DNA of 35,784 nt from an uncultured Sphingomonas sp. (GTDB lineage Bacteria > Pseudomonadota > Alphaproteobacteria > Sphingomonadales > Sphingomonadaceae). Position numbers and translations under genes: made by a program. Each line of letters starts with the position of its first letter. Position 1 is the stretch's first letter. Shown here piece by piece: positions 15,981-24,545 of this stretch. A model generated the notes under the pieces. That model ran no database searches. It saw only the letters and a program-made list of their open reading frames with translations, and was not told the origin of the DNA. Location: NCBI GenBank assembly GCA_913775315.1, contig CAJYIX010000001.1:1-35784 (forward strand), in the 5' to 3' direction.

Positions 15981-16401
15981 GGCGAAGCCTCCAGACGGGC
16001 GTGCGGCCATCCGCCGCGCCCTGATAGACATGCTCGTGCCGCTCGAGTGCATGGGTCAGCGCCGCGTGATCCACGGGCTTGGCGGGCGCAAAGCTGTCGA
16101 AGCCGCAGCGGCGCATCAGCGGGATCTGGTCGACCAGCACGTCGCCCTCGGCGCGCAGCTCGCCGGTGTAGCCCGCCTCGCGCAGGATCGAGCCCGCCGA
16201 ATAGCCGCGCCCGTCGCGGAAGCTCGGGAAGCTCACCTCAACCAGCGCGAGGCGATCGAGATGCGGCAGGAGCGCACGGGCATCCTCGCCCGCCTCGATC
16301 CGCACGGCGGTGGCATTGGACTGGCCGAGGAACGCGTCGAGCGTCACCGCCGGCTCGTCATGCTCGGGCTCGTCGCGGAAGCGGAGGAGCGAATCGGTCA
16401 T
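15973..16401 (-). CDS. DUF934 protein of the sulfite-reduction operon
   Basis: The protein has 142 residues. The core V-E-V-S-F-P-S-F-R-D-G-R-G-Y-S-A-G-S-I-L-R-E and G-E-L-R-A-E-G-D-V-L-x-D-Q-I-P-L-M-R-R-C-G-F-D-S-F are the hallmark of DUF934. The family is nearly always encoded beside cysI and cysH. Its biochemical role is not established; an accessory role in sulfite reduction or electron delivery is inferred from context. The start overlaps the RidA stop and its end overlaps cysH, so it is embedded in the coupled operon. Confidence 0.93.
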   Translation of the reverse strand: MTDSLLRFRDEPEHDEPAVTLDAFLGQSNATAVRIEAGEDARALLPHLDRLALVEVSFPSFRDGRGYSAGSILREAGYTGELRAEGDVLVDQIPLMRRCGFDSFAPAKPVDHAALTHALERHEHVYQGAADGRTPVWRLRHG

Positions 16402-16799
16402 GCGGCACCTGTCGGCAAATGGGCGACAACCTTGATCTCGAACCGAAACCCAGCGAGCCAGGTGGTGCCGGGCACGGTCACGGCGGGGCGCGGGCCGTCG
16501 CCGAAACGCGCGGCGAACTCGGGCAACGCGATGGGCAGCACCGCATCGGGATCGACCGCGAACATCGTCACGTCGACCACGTCGTCGAAGCTCGCGCCGG
16601 CAGCGTCCAGGATCGCAGCAAGGTTGTCGAAGGCGAGCGCCACTTCCTCGCCCAGATTGGCGGGCGGCGTACCGTCGGCGCGGGCGCCGACCTGTCCCGA
16701 CACGAACAGGAGATTGCCGGCGCGCACCGCGGGTGAATAGCCGTGCGCCTTGTAGAGCGCATGCGGCTCGGCGGGCCAGACGATGTCACGACCGGGCAT
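16398..16799 (-). CDS. RidA (YjgF/YER057c/UK114) family protein
   Basis: The protein has 133 residues. RidA proteins are trimeric enamine/imine deaminases that remove reactive 2-aminoacrylate formed by PLP enzymes acting on serine or cysteine. The family blocks are N-L-L-F-V-S-G-Q-V-G (29-38), a Leu/Ala helix A-F-D-N-L-A-A-I-L-D-A-A-G, and R-P-A-V-T-V with the substrate-binding Arg104. Glu121 matches the usual C-terminal Glu. It sits between cysI, which it overlaps by 14 bases, and DUF934, an unusual place for RidA. Protection of cysteine metabolism from aminoacrylate is a reasonable inference. Confidence 0.92.
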   Translation of the reverse strand: MPGRDIVWPAEPHALYKAHGYSPAVRAGNLLFVSGQVGARADGTPPANLGEEVALAFDNLAAILDAAGASFDDVVDVTMFAVDPDAVLPIALPEFAARFGDGPRPAVTVPGTTWLAGFRFEIKVVAHLPTGAA

Positions 16800-18426
16800 A
16801 GATGACCTCCTTGAACGGCTCCATGCCGATCCGGCGATAGGTGTCGACGAAGCGTTCGCCGGGCTCGCGCTGTGCCTTGTAGAGGTCGGTCACACGCTCG
16901 ATCGCGTCGACCACGCCATCCTCGTCGAAGCCGGGGCCGGTGATGCGGCCGAGGCTGACGTCCTCCGCCCCCGATCCGCCGAGCAGGAGCTGGTAATTCT
17001 CCGTCCCCTTACGGTCGACGCCGAGGATGCCGATGTGCCCGGCATGATGGTGGCCGCAGGCGTTGATGCAGCCGCTGATCTTGAGCTTGAGTTCGCCCAG
17101 GTCGCGCTGCCGTTCGGGATCGGCGAAGCGGTTGCTGATCTTCCGCGCCAGCGGGATCGAGCGGGCGTTGGCGAGGCTGCAATAATCGAGGCCGGGGCAG
17201 GCGATGATGTCGCCGATCAGGTCGAGATTGGCCTCGGCCAGCCCCGCGCCGTCCAGCGCCTGCCAGACCGCGTACAGGTCCGCCTTGCGCACGTGCGGCA
17301 GGACGAGGTTCTGCGCGTGGGTGACGCGCAGTTCGTCGAAGCTGTAGCGTTCGGCGAGGTCGGCGATCAGCTCCATCTGCTCGGCGGTGGCGTCACCGGG
17401 GATGCCGCCAGCGGGCTTCAGGCTGATCGTCGCGATCGCATAGCCCGGCGCCTTGTGCGCGGCGACGTTCTGGTCGAGCCACAGCGCAAAGCCGGGGTCG
17501 CTGCGGTCGATCTCGTCCGGGGCGTCCGCTTCAAACGGCGGGTCGGCGAAGAAGGCGGCGATGCGGTCGAACTCGGCCCTAGGCGGGTCGAGGCCGAGCT
17601 GCTTGACGGCAAGGAACTCCTCCTCGACCTGACGGCGATATTCGTCGACGCCGATCTCGTGCAGCAGGATCTTGATCCGCGCCTTGTAGATGTTGTCGCG
17701 CCGGCCGTAGCGATTGTAGACGCGCAGGCACGCTTCCAGATAGCTCAAGAGGTCGTCGATCGCGACGAACTCGCGGACTTCATGGGCGATCATCGGCGTG
17801 CGGCCCATGCCGCCGCCGACGAAGATACGCGCGCCCTGCTCGCCGTCCGCTTTTTGCACGATCTCGATGCCGATGTCGTGGAGGCGCATCGCCGCGCGAT
17901 CCTCCGCCGCGGCAATCACCGCGATCTTGAACTTGCGCGGCAGATAGCTGAATTCGGGGTGGAAGGTGCTCCACTGGCGCAGCAGCTCGGCCCAGGGGCG
18001 CGGGTCGGTCACCTCATCCGCAGCGGCGCCGGCATACTGGTCGGAGCTGATGTTGCGGATGCAGTTGCCGCTGGTCTGGATGGCATGCATCTCGACCTTC
18101 GCCAGCTCGGCGAGGATGTCGGGCGCGTCGGCAAGCTTAATCCAGTTGTACTGGAGGTTCTGGCGCGTGGTGAAGTGGCCGTAGCCGCGGTCATATCGCC
18201 GGGCGATATCGGCGAGCACGCGAAGCTGGCCCGAATTGAGCGTCCCATAGGGGATGGCGACGCGCAGCATATAGGCGTGGAGCTGGAGGTAGAGGCCGTT
18301 CATCAGCCGCAGCGGCTTGAACTGGTCCTCGCTCAGCTCGCCCGACAGGCGGCGCGCCACCTGATCGCGAAACTCCTCGACGCGGGCGTCGACGATGGCC
18401 TGGTCATATTGGTCGTAGCGGTACAT
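16786..18426 (-). CDS. cysI: Sulfite reductase hemoprotein subunit
   Basis: The 546-residue siroheme/[4Fe-4S] enzyme reduces sulfite to sulfide with six electrons. The cluster and siroheme ligands are visible as Cys410-x5-Cys416 (C-P-G-L-D-Y-C) and Cys453-x3-Cys457 (I-S-G-C-I-N-A-C-G-H-H-H). Siroheme-pocket residues include H-F-T-T-R-Q-N-L-Q and T-S-G-N-C-I-R-N near the N-terminus. A second half-domain pair follows the usual nitrite/sulfite reductase duplication. No cysJ flavoprotein is in the window, so the electron donor, ferredoxin or a distant flavoprotein, is open. The gene starts one base after the DUF2849 stop. Confidence 0.96.
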   Translation of the reverse strand: MYRYDQYDQAIVDARVEEFRDQVARRLSGELSEDQFKPLRLMNGLYLQLHAYMLRVAIPYGTLNSGQLRVLADIARRYDRGYGHFTTRQNLQYNWIKLADAPDILAELAKVEMHAIQTSGNCIRNISSDQYAGAAADEVTDPRPWAELLRQWSTFHPEFSYLPRKFKIAVIAAAEDRAAMRLHDIGIEIVQKADGEQGARIFVGGGMGRTPMIAHEVREFVAIDDLLSYLEACLRVYNRYGRRDNIYKARIKILLHEIGVDEYRRQVEEEFLAVKQLGLDPPRAEFDRIAAFFADPPFEADAPDEIDRSDPGFALWLDQNVAAHKAPGYAIATISLKPAGGIPGDATAEQMELIADLAERYSFDELRVTHAQNLVLPHVRKADLYAVWQALDGAGLAEANLDLIGDIIACPGLDYCSLANARSIPLARKISNRFADPERQRDLGELKLKISGCINACGHHHAGHIGILGVDRKGTENYQLLLGGSGAEDVSLGRITGPGFDEDGVVDAIERVTDLYKAQREPGERFVDTYRRIGMEPFKEVIYARS

Positions 18427-18427
18427 G

Positions 18428-18724
18428 TCAGATCACCCAGTTGCCGGCAGCGGGGTCGGCGGGCTTGAGCGTAAGGTCGGTGCGCACCGTGGGCCCGAGC
18501 GCGCGGATGCGGTCCTTGATATGCGCGGGGCGCGGACCCTCGGGCGTTTCCGCCGCGTCGATGACGTAGGGGACGTTGACGCGGCGCGCGGCCTCTTCCT
18601 CGCGGCCGATGCGCTCGCCCGCCTCGCCCACGTCGGCGGCATCCTCGACATGGCGCGACCAGTCGCTGCCCGTCCACCAGACGACGTCGCCGGTGACCAG
18701 ATCGTTGCCCGTCAGGATCTTCAT
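18428..18724 (-). CDS. DUF2849 protein between cobA and cysI
   Basis: The protein has 98 residues. It begins M-K-I-L-T-G-N-D-L-V-T-G-D-V-V-W-W and contains V-P-Y-V-I-D-A, then I-K-D-R-I-R-A-L-G-P-T-V-R-T-D, the DUF2849 pattern. The family is small, alphaproteobacterial and consistently placed between the siroheme methyltransferase and sulfite reductase. A role in siroheme insertion or sulfite reductase assembly is a guess from position. Its start overlaps the cobA stop by four bases. Confidence 0.9.
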   Translation of the reverse strand: MKILTGNDLVTGDVVWWTGSDWSRHVEDAADVGEAGERIGREEEAARRVNVPYVIDAAETPEGPRPAHIKDRIRALGPTVRTDLTLKPADPAAGNWVI

Positions 18725-19512
18725 GCCGCCATTCCCTCCGCCACGCGCGCCCAGCGCGCGAGCTTGTCCTCGGCATCCGACAGGTCGACCACCTCGCCGA
18801 CGACGATGATCGCCGGGCTCTCGACGCCCTCGCGCTCGACCATTGCACCCAGGTCGGCGAGCAGGGTGCGGAGCGCGCGGTGGCCGGGGCAGGTGCCCTT
18901 TTCAAGGACCGCGACGGGCATATCCGGGGCGACGCCGTCGGCGATCAGCTTGTCGGCGATCGCGCTGGCGGTGGCGACGCCCATATAGATGACGAGGGTG
19001 CGGCCGACGCCGGCCAGGCCCGACCAGTCCTGATCCGACAGCCCCTTGCACTGGCCGGCGACGAAGCTGACCGCGCTGGAATGGTCGCGGTGGGTGAGCG
19101 GCAGCATCGCCTCGGCCGCGCAGCCGAGCGCGGCGGAGACGCCGGGGATGACCTCGACCGCGAGGCCGGCGGCGCGCACCGCCTCGACCTCCTCGCCGCC
19201 GCGGCCGAAGATGAACGGGTCGCCGCCCTTCAGCCGGACGACGATCGACCCGGCCTTCACATGCGCGACGATCAGGGCGTTGATCCCCTCCTGCGGCACC
19301 GTATGCCGCGCGCGCTTCTTCGCAACCGAGATGCGCTGCGCATGCGGCGGCGCCAGATCGAGGACGCGCGGGTCGATCAGGCCGTCATGGACGACGACGT
19401 CGGCCATGCGCAGCGCCTTGACCGCGCGGACGGTGAGGAGGCCGGGGTCGCCGGGACCGGCCCCCACCAGGATGACGCGCCCGCGCGCCTCGGGATCGAG
19501 AAGACTTGCCAT
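18721..19512 (-). CDS. cobA: Uroporphyrinogen-III C-methyltransferase
   Basis: This 263-residue SAM-dependent enzyme methylates uroporphyrinogen III twice to precorrin-2, the precursor of siroheme and cobalamin. Family motifs are V-G-A-G-P-G-D-P-G-L-L-T (residues 16-27), V-V-H-D-G-L-I-D, V-R-L-K-G-G-D-P-F-I-F-G-R-G-G-E-E, and V-I-P-G-V-S-A-A. It corresponds to the C-terminal half of CysG only: no dehydrogenase/ferrochelatase part is fused or adjacent. Siroheme made from its product is the cofactor of CysI downstream, which explains the operon. It is probably the first gene of the operon, after an 83-base gap from astD. Confidence 0.95.
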   Translation of the reverse strand: MASLLDPEARGRVILVGAGPGDPGLLTVRAVKALRMADVVVHDGLIDPRVLDLAPPHAQRISVAKKRARHTVPQEGINALIVAHVKAGSIVVRLKGGDPFIFGRGGEEVEAVRAAGLAVEVIPGVSAALGCAAEAMLPLTHRDHSSAVSFVAGQCKGLSDQDWSGLAGVGRTLVIYMGVATASAIADKLIADGVAPDMPVAVLEKGTCPGHRALRTLLADLGAMVEREGVESPAIIVVGEVVDLSDAEDKLARWARVAEGMAA

Positions 19513-19595
19513 GAGCGCCGATGTGGGCCGCGGGGGGCGGCGTCACAACCGACGGATGCTTGGGGCACGGCTAGAAGAGCTTTGCCGCCCCCGGC

Positions 19596-21011
19596 TCAAT
19601 GCTCGCGAAGGCCGATGCCGATAGAGGCTCGCGCCTGTTCCGCCTCGCTGGAGACGACCGGGAAGGCGCAGTAATCGGCGGCGTAGTAGGCGCTGGGACG
19701 ATGATTGCCCGACCAGCCCACGCCGCCGAACGGGGCCGAGGAGCTCGCGCCGTTGGTGGGCTTGTTCCAGTTGACGATCCCTGCGCGGATGCCGGCCCAG
19801 AACTGGTCGTAAAGGCGTGGGTCCTGGCTGACGAGGCTGGCGGACAGGCCGTAGCGGGTGTTGTTCGCCTCCCGGATCGCATCCTCGAACGTGGTGGCGC
19901 GCATGACTTGGAGCACGGGGCCGAACAGTTCGACGTCGGGCTTTTCGCGCGCATTCGTCATGTCGACGATGCCGGGCGACAGGAAGGGGCGCCCCTCGAC
20001 CGGCCGCTCCATGTAGCGGATCGGACGGCCGCCGACGCTCATCAGCGACAGGAAGCTCTCGGTCAGCATGTCGGCGGTGTCGTTGTCGATCACCGGCCCC
20101 ATGAACGGCGCGGGGTCGGCATGCGGCTCGCTGATGATGAGCCGGCCGGCGAGCTTCGTCACCTCCTCGACCAGCGGATCGAACAGGCGATCCTCGACGA
20201 TCAGGCGGCGCGCGGCGGTGCAGCGCTGGCCGGCGCTGGTGAAGGCCGACTGGACGACGAGGACGGCGGCCGAATAGAGGTCGGGCGTGCCCCAGACGAT
20301 GATCGGGTTGTTGCCGCCCATCTCGAGCGCGAGGATCTTCTCGGGCGTTTCGGCGAACTGGCGGTTGAGCGCGAGGCCGGTGCGCGCCGAGCCGGTGAAG
20401 AGCAGGCCGTCGATCCCCGGATGCGTCGCGAGAGACCGGCCCGCTTCCGGGCCGCCCAGCAGGACGCGAATGCAATCCTCCGGCACCCCCGCCGCGCGGT
20501 AGCAGTCGACGAGGAAGGCGCCGGTCGCGGGCGTCTTTTCCGATGGCTTGAACACGACCGCATTGCCCGCGATCAGCGCGGGGACGATGTGGCCGTTGGG
20601 CAGGTGCGCGGGGAAGTTATAGGGGCCGAGCACCGCGAGCACGCCGTGCGGCTTGTGCCGGAGCGCGAGGCGGCTGCCCATCGGCGCGTCGATCCGGCGC
20701 TGGCCGGTCCGTTCCTGAAAGGCGGTGATCGAGATGTCGACCTTGGCGATCACCGTGTCGATCTCGGTGCGGGCCTCCCACAGGGGCTTGCCCGTTTCGC
20801 GAGCGAGCAGGTCGGCGAAGGCATCGTATTTCGCGCGAACCACGTTGGCGAAGCGGCGCATCGTCTCGACCCGATAGGTCAGCGGGCGTGCGGCCCACTG
20901 GCTCCAGCCGCCGCGCGCCGCCGCCACTTCCGCATCCGCATCGCCGGCGGTCCCGCGCCACAGGACGGCGCCCGTCGCGGGCTCGAACGAGATCAATTCG
21001 CTGGCTGACAC
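19596..21011 (-). CDS. astD: N-succinylglutamate 5-semialdehyde dehydrogenase
   Basis: This 471-residue aldehyde dehydrogenase oxidises succinylglutamate semialdehyde to succinylglutamate, the fourth step of the arginine succinyltransferase pathway. The superfamily motifs are Y-N-F-P with Asn132, F-T-G-S-A-R-T-G for NAD binding (205-212), L-E-M-G-G-N-N with Glu230, and S-A-G-Q-R-C-T with the nucleophile Cys264. The AstD-type features P-L-W-E-A-x-T-E, L-P-N-G-H-I-V-P-A-L and the C-terminal N-K-P-T-N-G-A-S-S-x-A-P-F-G-G distinguish it from generic ALDHs. The other ast genes are not in this window. It lies downstream of selO with a 72-base gap. Confidence 0.93.
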   Translation of the reverse strand: MSASELISFEPATGAVLWRGTAGDADAEVAAARGGWSQWAARPLTYRVETMRRFANVVRAKYDAFADLLARETGKPLWEARTEIDTVIAKVDISITAFQERTGQRRIDAPMGSRLALRHKPHGVLAVLGPYNFPAHLPNGHIVPALIAGNAVVFKPSEKTPATGAFLVDCYRAAGVPEDCIRVLLGGPEAGRSLATHPGIDGLLFTGSARTGLALNRQFAETPEKILALEMGGNNPIIVWGTPDLYSAAVLVVQSAFTSAGQRCTAARRLIVEDRLFDPLVEEVTKLAGRLIISEPHADPAPFMGPVIDNDTADMLTESFLSLMSVGGRPIRYMERPVEGRPFLSPGIVDMTNAREKPDVELFGPVLQVMRATTFEDAIREANNTRYGLSASLVSQDPRLYDQFWAGIRAGIVNWNKPTNGASSSAPFGGVGWSGNHRPSAYYAADYCAFPVVSSEAEQARASIGIGLREH

Positions 21012-21083
21012 AGATTGCTTTCCGGCTGGCTCCCCTCAAGGTGGCGCGTTCTGCATCAAAGCGGTTTCAAATGCCACCCACCC

Positions 21084-22454
21084 TCAGACGAGGGCCTGTC
21101 CCATCGCGCGGACGGCGGCGACCTTTTCGTAGAGCGGCTGCCAGTCGTCGTGCTGATCGATGGCGGACCACAGCGTTTCGACCTCGTCGATCAGCATGGA
21201 GAGGGGCGGGCCGGTCCAGTACGGATCGTCGCGGTCCTTGCGCGGGGTGTAGCTCGCCAGGTGTTCGCGCGCCTGGGCGAAGGCGTCGCCATAGGCCGGC
21301 GGGATGACCCCGCCGAAGCTGTCGTGGAAGAAGGCGTCGATGCCCACGTTCCCCTCGCGCAGGCCGCATTCGATCGCCTCGATCAGCGGCTGGTCGTCCG
21401 CGCCGCGCGGGGTGACGCCAAGCCGCCACAGGATCGCGCTTGCGACTGCCGCCTGATAGGCGTCCGGGAACCGCTCCAGCGCTTCGATCAGCGGCGGGGC
21501 GTTGGAAATGGCGCGAAGTGAAACGGCGAGCTGCATGACGTTCCAGTGGATCGCTTCTGGCTGACGGGCAAAGGCATAGAGGCCGGCATGGTCGAAATAG
21601 GCGGCGGTGAAGCCCGGGTCCCAGGTGGGCGCGAACCGCCAGGGGCCATAGTCGAAGCTTTCGCCGGAGATGTTGATATTGTCGGTGTTGAGCACGCCGT
21701 GGACGAAACCGGCGGCCATGTAGGACGCCGCCAGCGTCGCCGTCCGCTCGACGACATGGCCGAGCAGCCGGGCGGGGGCGTCGGAACCAGCCTCCTCGCC
21801 GTAGAAATGGTGGAGGCAATATTCGGTCAGCGCGGCCATATTCTCGCTCTCGCGCAGATAGGCGAGGCGCTGGAACGTGCCGATGCGGATATGTCCGTGG
21901 CTGAGCCGCGTCAGCACCGCGCCGCGCGTGGGGGACGGTTCGTCGTTCCGCTCCAGCGCCTCGCCCGTCTCGACGATTGAGAAGGTGAGGCTGGTGGGTA
22001 CGCCGAGCGCCTGTAGCATCTCGGTCGCGAGCAGCTCGCGGACCGCGCCTTTCAGCGTCAGGCGGCCGTCGCCGAAACGGCTCCACGGCGTTCGCCCCGA
22101 CCCTTTGGTGCCGAGGTCCATCAGCCGGCCACCCGCATCGCGAAGCTGGGCATAGAGGAAGCCGCGGCCGTCGCCGATCTCCGGATTGTACTGGCGGAAC
22201 TGATGGCCGTGATAGCGCAGGGCCAGCGGCTGCGACAGGCTGCCGGGCAGCGGCTCGAACCGGGCGAAGCGGGCGAGCCATTCGTCGTCGGTTAGCGTGC
22301 GCAGCCCGACTTCATCCGCCGCACGGTTGTTCCGCCAGCGCAGGATCGACTGCGGAAAACGCGCGGGCTCCACGCGATCGTAAAAGGCGTCGCCCAGCGC
22401 CTCGATCGCGCGTTCGGGGTGGGGCAGGATCGACGCTTGCGGGAAATCGGCCAT
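21084..22454 (-). CDS. selO: Protein adenylyltransferase SelO (YdiU)
   Basis: The protein has 456 residues. SelO has a protein-kinase fold but transfers AMP to Ser, Thr and Tyr of other proteins and is linked to redox stress. Visible family blocks are L-R-Y-H-G-H-Q-F-x-x-Y-N-P-x-I-G-D-G-R, L-G-T-K-G-S-G-R-T-P-W-S-R, S-I-V-E-T-G-E, and H-G-V-L-N-T-D-N-I-N-I-S-G-E, which holds the catalytic and metal-binding residues. The C-terminal Cys found in some members as Sec is absent; the protein ends R-A-M-G-Q-A-L-V. The start at 22454 is the first Met before the similarity; the longer open frame upstream is opposite the hydrolase gene and is not coding. Only 18 bases separate it from the divergent hydrolase. 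Confidence 0.95.
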   Translation of the reverse strand: MADFPQASILPHPERAIEALGDAFYDRVEPARFPQSILRWRNNRAADEVGLRTLTDDEWLARFARFEPLPGSLSQPLALRYHGHQFRQYNPEIGDGRGFLYAQLRDAGGRLMDLGTKGSGRTPWSRFGDGRLTLKGAVRELLATEMLQALGVPTSLTFSIVETGEALERNDEPSPTRGAVLTRLSHGHIRIGTFQRLAYLRESENMAALTEYCLHHFYGEEAGSDAPARLLGHVVERTATLAASYMAAGFVHGVLNTDNINISGESFDYGPWRFAPTWDPGFTAAYFDHAGLYAFARQPEAIHWNVMQLAVSLRAISNAPPLIEALERFPDAYQAAVASAILWRLGVTPRGADDQPLIEAIECGLREGNVGIDAFFHDSFGGVIPPAYGDAFAQAREHLASYTPRKDRDDPYWTGPPLSMLIDEVETLWSAIDQHDDWQPLYEKVAAVRAMGQALV

Positions 22455-22472
22455 GCGGCGATATGGGTGCCG

Positions 22473-23351
22473 ATGGCCGTGACCCGCAACCCGACCGCCT
22501 TTTCCGACGGCTATTGGTGGTCGGGGGACGGCGTCCGCCTTCATTATCGCGACTATCCGGGACCCGCGGACAGGCCGCCGATCCTCTGCCTGCCCGGCCT
22601 GACACGTAATGCACGCGATTTCGAGGCGGTAGCGGCGCGGCTTTCGCCCGACTGGCGGGTGATCGCGATCGAACTGCGGGGGCGCGGCGAGAGCGGGTAC
22701 GCCAAGGACCCGATGAGCTACGTCCCGCTCACCTATCTTCAGGATGTGGAGCGGCTGGTCGACGAGCTGAAGCTCGAGCGGATCGTCGCGTTCGGCACGT
22801 CGCTTGGCGGCATCCTGACGATGCTCTTGGCGGGTACCGGACGCCCGCCGCTCGCCGCCGCGCTCCTCAACGACGTGGGGCCGGAGCTGGAGGCGGCGGG
22901 GCTCGCGCGCATCCGCGGCTATGTCGGCAAGCCTGCGCAATATCCAACCTGGATGCACGCCGCCCGCGCGCTGGCCGAGGCGAATGGCGAGGTCTATCCG
23001 GATTACGGGATCGAGGACTGGCTGGGGATGGCCAAGCGGCTGCACCGGCTGACCTCGGCCGGCCGTATCGTCCTCGACTACGACATGAAGATCGCCGAGC
23101 CGTTCCGCGTGCCGGGGAACGAGGCGGGCGTCGACATGTGGGGGGCGTTCGACGCACTGGCGGGTACGCCGACGCTGATCGTGCGCGGCGACCGCTCGGA
23201 CATTCTCGCCGCCGACGTGGCCGAGCGCATGGCGGCGCGGATCGCGGGCGCGGAACTGGTGACGGTGGCGAACACCGGCCATGCGCCGACGCTCGACGAG
23301 CCCGAGGTCGAGGCCGCGATCGACCGGCTGCTGGCGCGCGTGATCGCGTGA
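22473..23351 (+). CDS. Alpha/beta-hydrolase
   Basis: The protein has 292 residues. The fold is recognised from P-I-L-C-L-P-G-L-T-R (oxyanion region), the nucleophile elbow G-T-S-L-G-G, an acidic residue in I-V-R-G-D-R-S-D, and the C-terminal N-T-G-H-A-P-T with the catalytic His. The substrate cannot be told. The start at 22473 lies only 18 bases from the divergent selo start, so its promoter must lie inside selO or the start is further in. The stop overlaps the GTG start of the glycosyltransferase (GTGA). Confidence 0.88.
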   Translation: MAVTRNPTAFSDGYWWSGDGVRLHYRDYPGPADRPPILCLPGLTRNARDFEAVAARLSPDWRVIAIELRGRGESGYAKDPMSYVPLTYLQDVERLVDELKLERIVAFGTSLGGILTMLLAGTGRPPLAAALLNDVGPELEAAGLARIRGYVGKPAQYPTWMHAARALAEANGEVYPDYGIEDWLGMAKRLHRLTSAGRIVLDYDMKIAEPFRVPGNEAGVDMWGAFDALAGTPTLIVRGDRSDILAADVAERMAARIAGAELVTVANTGHAPTLDEPEVEAAIDRLLARVIA

Positions 23352-24478
23352 CCGTCAACATCCTCCACCTGCATTCGAGCTTCGACCTGGGCGGCAAGGA
23401 AGCGCGCGCGGTCCGGCTGATGAACGCGTTCGGTAAGCGCGCGCGGCACACCATCGTCTCGGGCGTCGAGGGCGCGTACGGTGCGCGTGCGGCGATCGCC
23501 AAGGGCGTCGCGTACGAGATCGCGCAGGACCCGCCGCCGCTGACCGGCAAGCCATCGGTCGCGCGGTACGAGGCGATCGCGCGATACATGCGGCGCTTCG
23601 ATCTGGTCCTCACCTATAATTGGGGCGCGGTCGACGGGGTGATGGCGGCGCGGGTGTTCCCCAAGGGCGCGCCGCCGATCGTCCATCACGAGGACGGCTT
23701 CAACGCCGACGAGGCGGACGGCCTGAAGCGGACGCGTAATTACTACCGGCGGCTGGCGCTGGGTGCGGCGCACGGGCTCGTCGTGCCGTCGGAGCGGCTG
23801 GAGCAGATCGCGCTGACCGCGTGGAAGCAGCCGGCGGGGCGGGTGCATCGCATCTCGAACGGCATCCCGACGCGGCTCTACGCCGGGCGGCCGGATCCGA
23901 AGGCGATCCCCGGCTTCGTGAAGGGCAGGGAGCCGGTCGTCGGGACGCTCGCGGGGCTACGCGCGGTCAAGGACCTGCCGCTGATGGTGCGAGCGGTCGG
24001 CGGCGTACCGCAGAACGTCCGCGTCGTCATCGTCGGCGAGGGGCCGGAGCGGCAGGCGATCGAGAACCAGGTGGCGGCGATGTTCATGGGCGATCGCGTG
24101 CACCTGCCCGGCTTCCTCGCCGACCCGCACCGCTATATCGGCCTTTTCGACGTGTTCATGCTGACCAGCCTCAGCGAGCAGCAGCCGATTTCGGTAATGG
24201 AGGCGATGGCAGCGGCCCTGCCCGTCGTCGCGCCGCGCGTCGGCGACATCGCCGCGATGGTCGCGCCGGAGAACCTGCCCTTCCTGGCCGGCGGGCGCAG
24301 CGAGGTCGAGTTGCGCGATCGGCTCGCACCGCTGATCGCGGATCCGGCGCTGCGTGCCTCGGTCGGGGCCGCAAACCGCGCGCGGGCCGCGGCGCTGTTC
24401 GACGAGGACGCGATGATCGCGGCGTACGCCCGGCTTTATGAGGGTGCGATGCGCCGTCCGGGTGTGTTACAGCCTTAA
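23348..24478 (+). CDS. GT4-family glycosyltransferase
   Basis: The protein has 376 residues. It begins V-N-I-L-H-L-H-S-S-F-D-L-G-G-K-E, the acceptor-side loop of GT-B enzymes. The donor-side domain has V-V-G-T-L-A-G-L-R-A-V-K-D, V-I-V-G-E-G-P-E-R, and the E-x7-E signature in S-E-Q-Q-P-I-S-V-M-E-A-M-A. Such retaining enzymes transfer a sugar from a nucleotide donor to an envelope glycan or lipid; the exact substrates are unknown. The GTG start at 23348 overlaps the hydrolase stop, so the two are probably co-translated. Confidence 0.92.
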   Translation: MTVNILHLHSSFDLGGKEARAVRLMNAFGKRARHTIVSGVEGAYGARAAIAKGVAYEIAQDPPPLTGKPSVARYEAIARYMRRFDLVLTYNWGAVDGVMAARVFPKGAPPIVHHEDGFNADEADGLKRTRNYYRRLALGAAHGLVVPSERLEQIALTAWKQPAGRVHRISNGIPTRLYAGRPDPKAIPGFVKGREPVVGTLAGLRAVKDLPLMVRAVGGVPQNVRVVIVGEGPERQAIENQVAAMFMGDRVHLPGFLADPHRYIGLFDVFMLTSLSEQQPISVMEAMAAALPVVAPRVGDIAAMVAPENLPFLAGGRSEVELRDRLAPLIADPALRASVGAANRARAAALFDEDAMIAAYARLYEGAMRRPGVLQP

Positions 24479-24535
24479 TCATTGCTCGCGCGCATCGACG
24501 AATGACGCTAGCGCGAGGCGCATCAAATCCTATCC

Positions 24536-24540
24536 GGAGG
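24536..24540 (+). promoter_or_regulatory. Shine-Dalgarno site fixing a TTG start
   Basis: GGAGG lies five bases before the TTG at 24546. There is no ATG or GTG nearby in frame that gives the conserved N-terminus, so this site decides the unusual start codon of the nitronate-monooxygenase-like gene. Confidence 0.7.
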
Positions 24541-24545
24541 AAAAC

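Noticed and set aside
16783-18468. 561-residue plus-strand frame opposite cysI
   Set aside because: It is an antisense shadow of cysI, which has full sulfite reductase motifs; the shadow has biased Asp/Arg/Ala composition and no motif.
19599-21008. 469-residue plus-strand frame opposite astD
   Set aside because: It is an antisense shadow of a clear aldehyde dehydrogenase and shows no recognisable domain.
21084-23282. N-terminal extension of selO across the hydrolase gene
   Set aside because: Similarity to SelO begins at the Met at 22454. The upstream part is antisense to the alpha/beta-hydrolase and looks non-coding.
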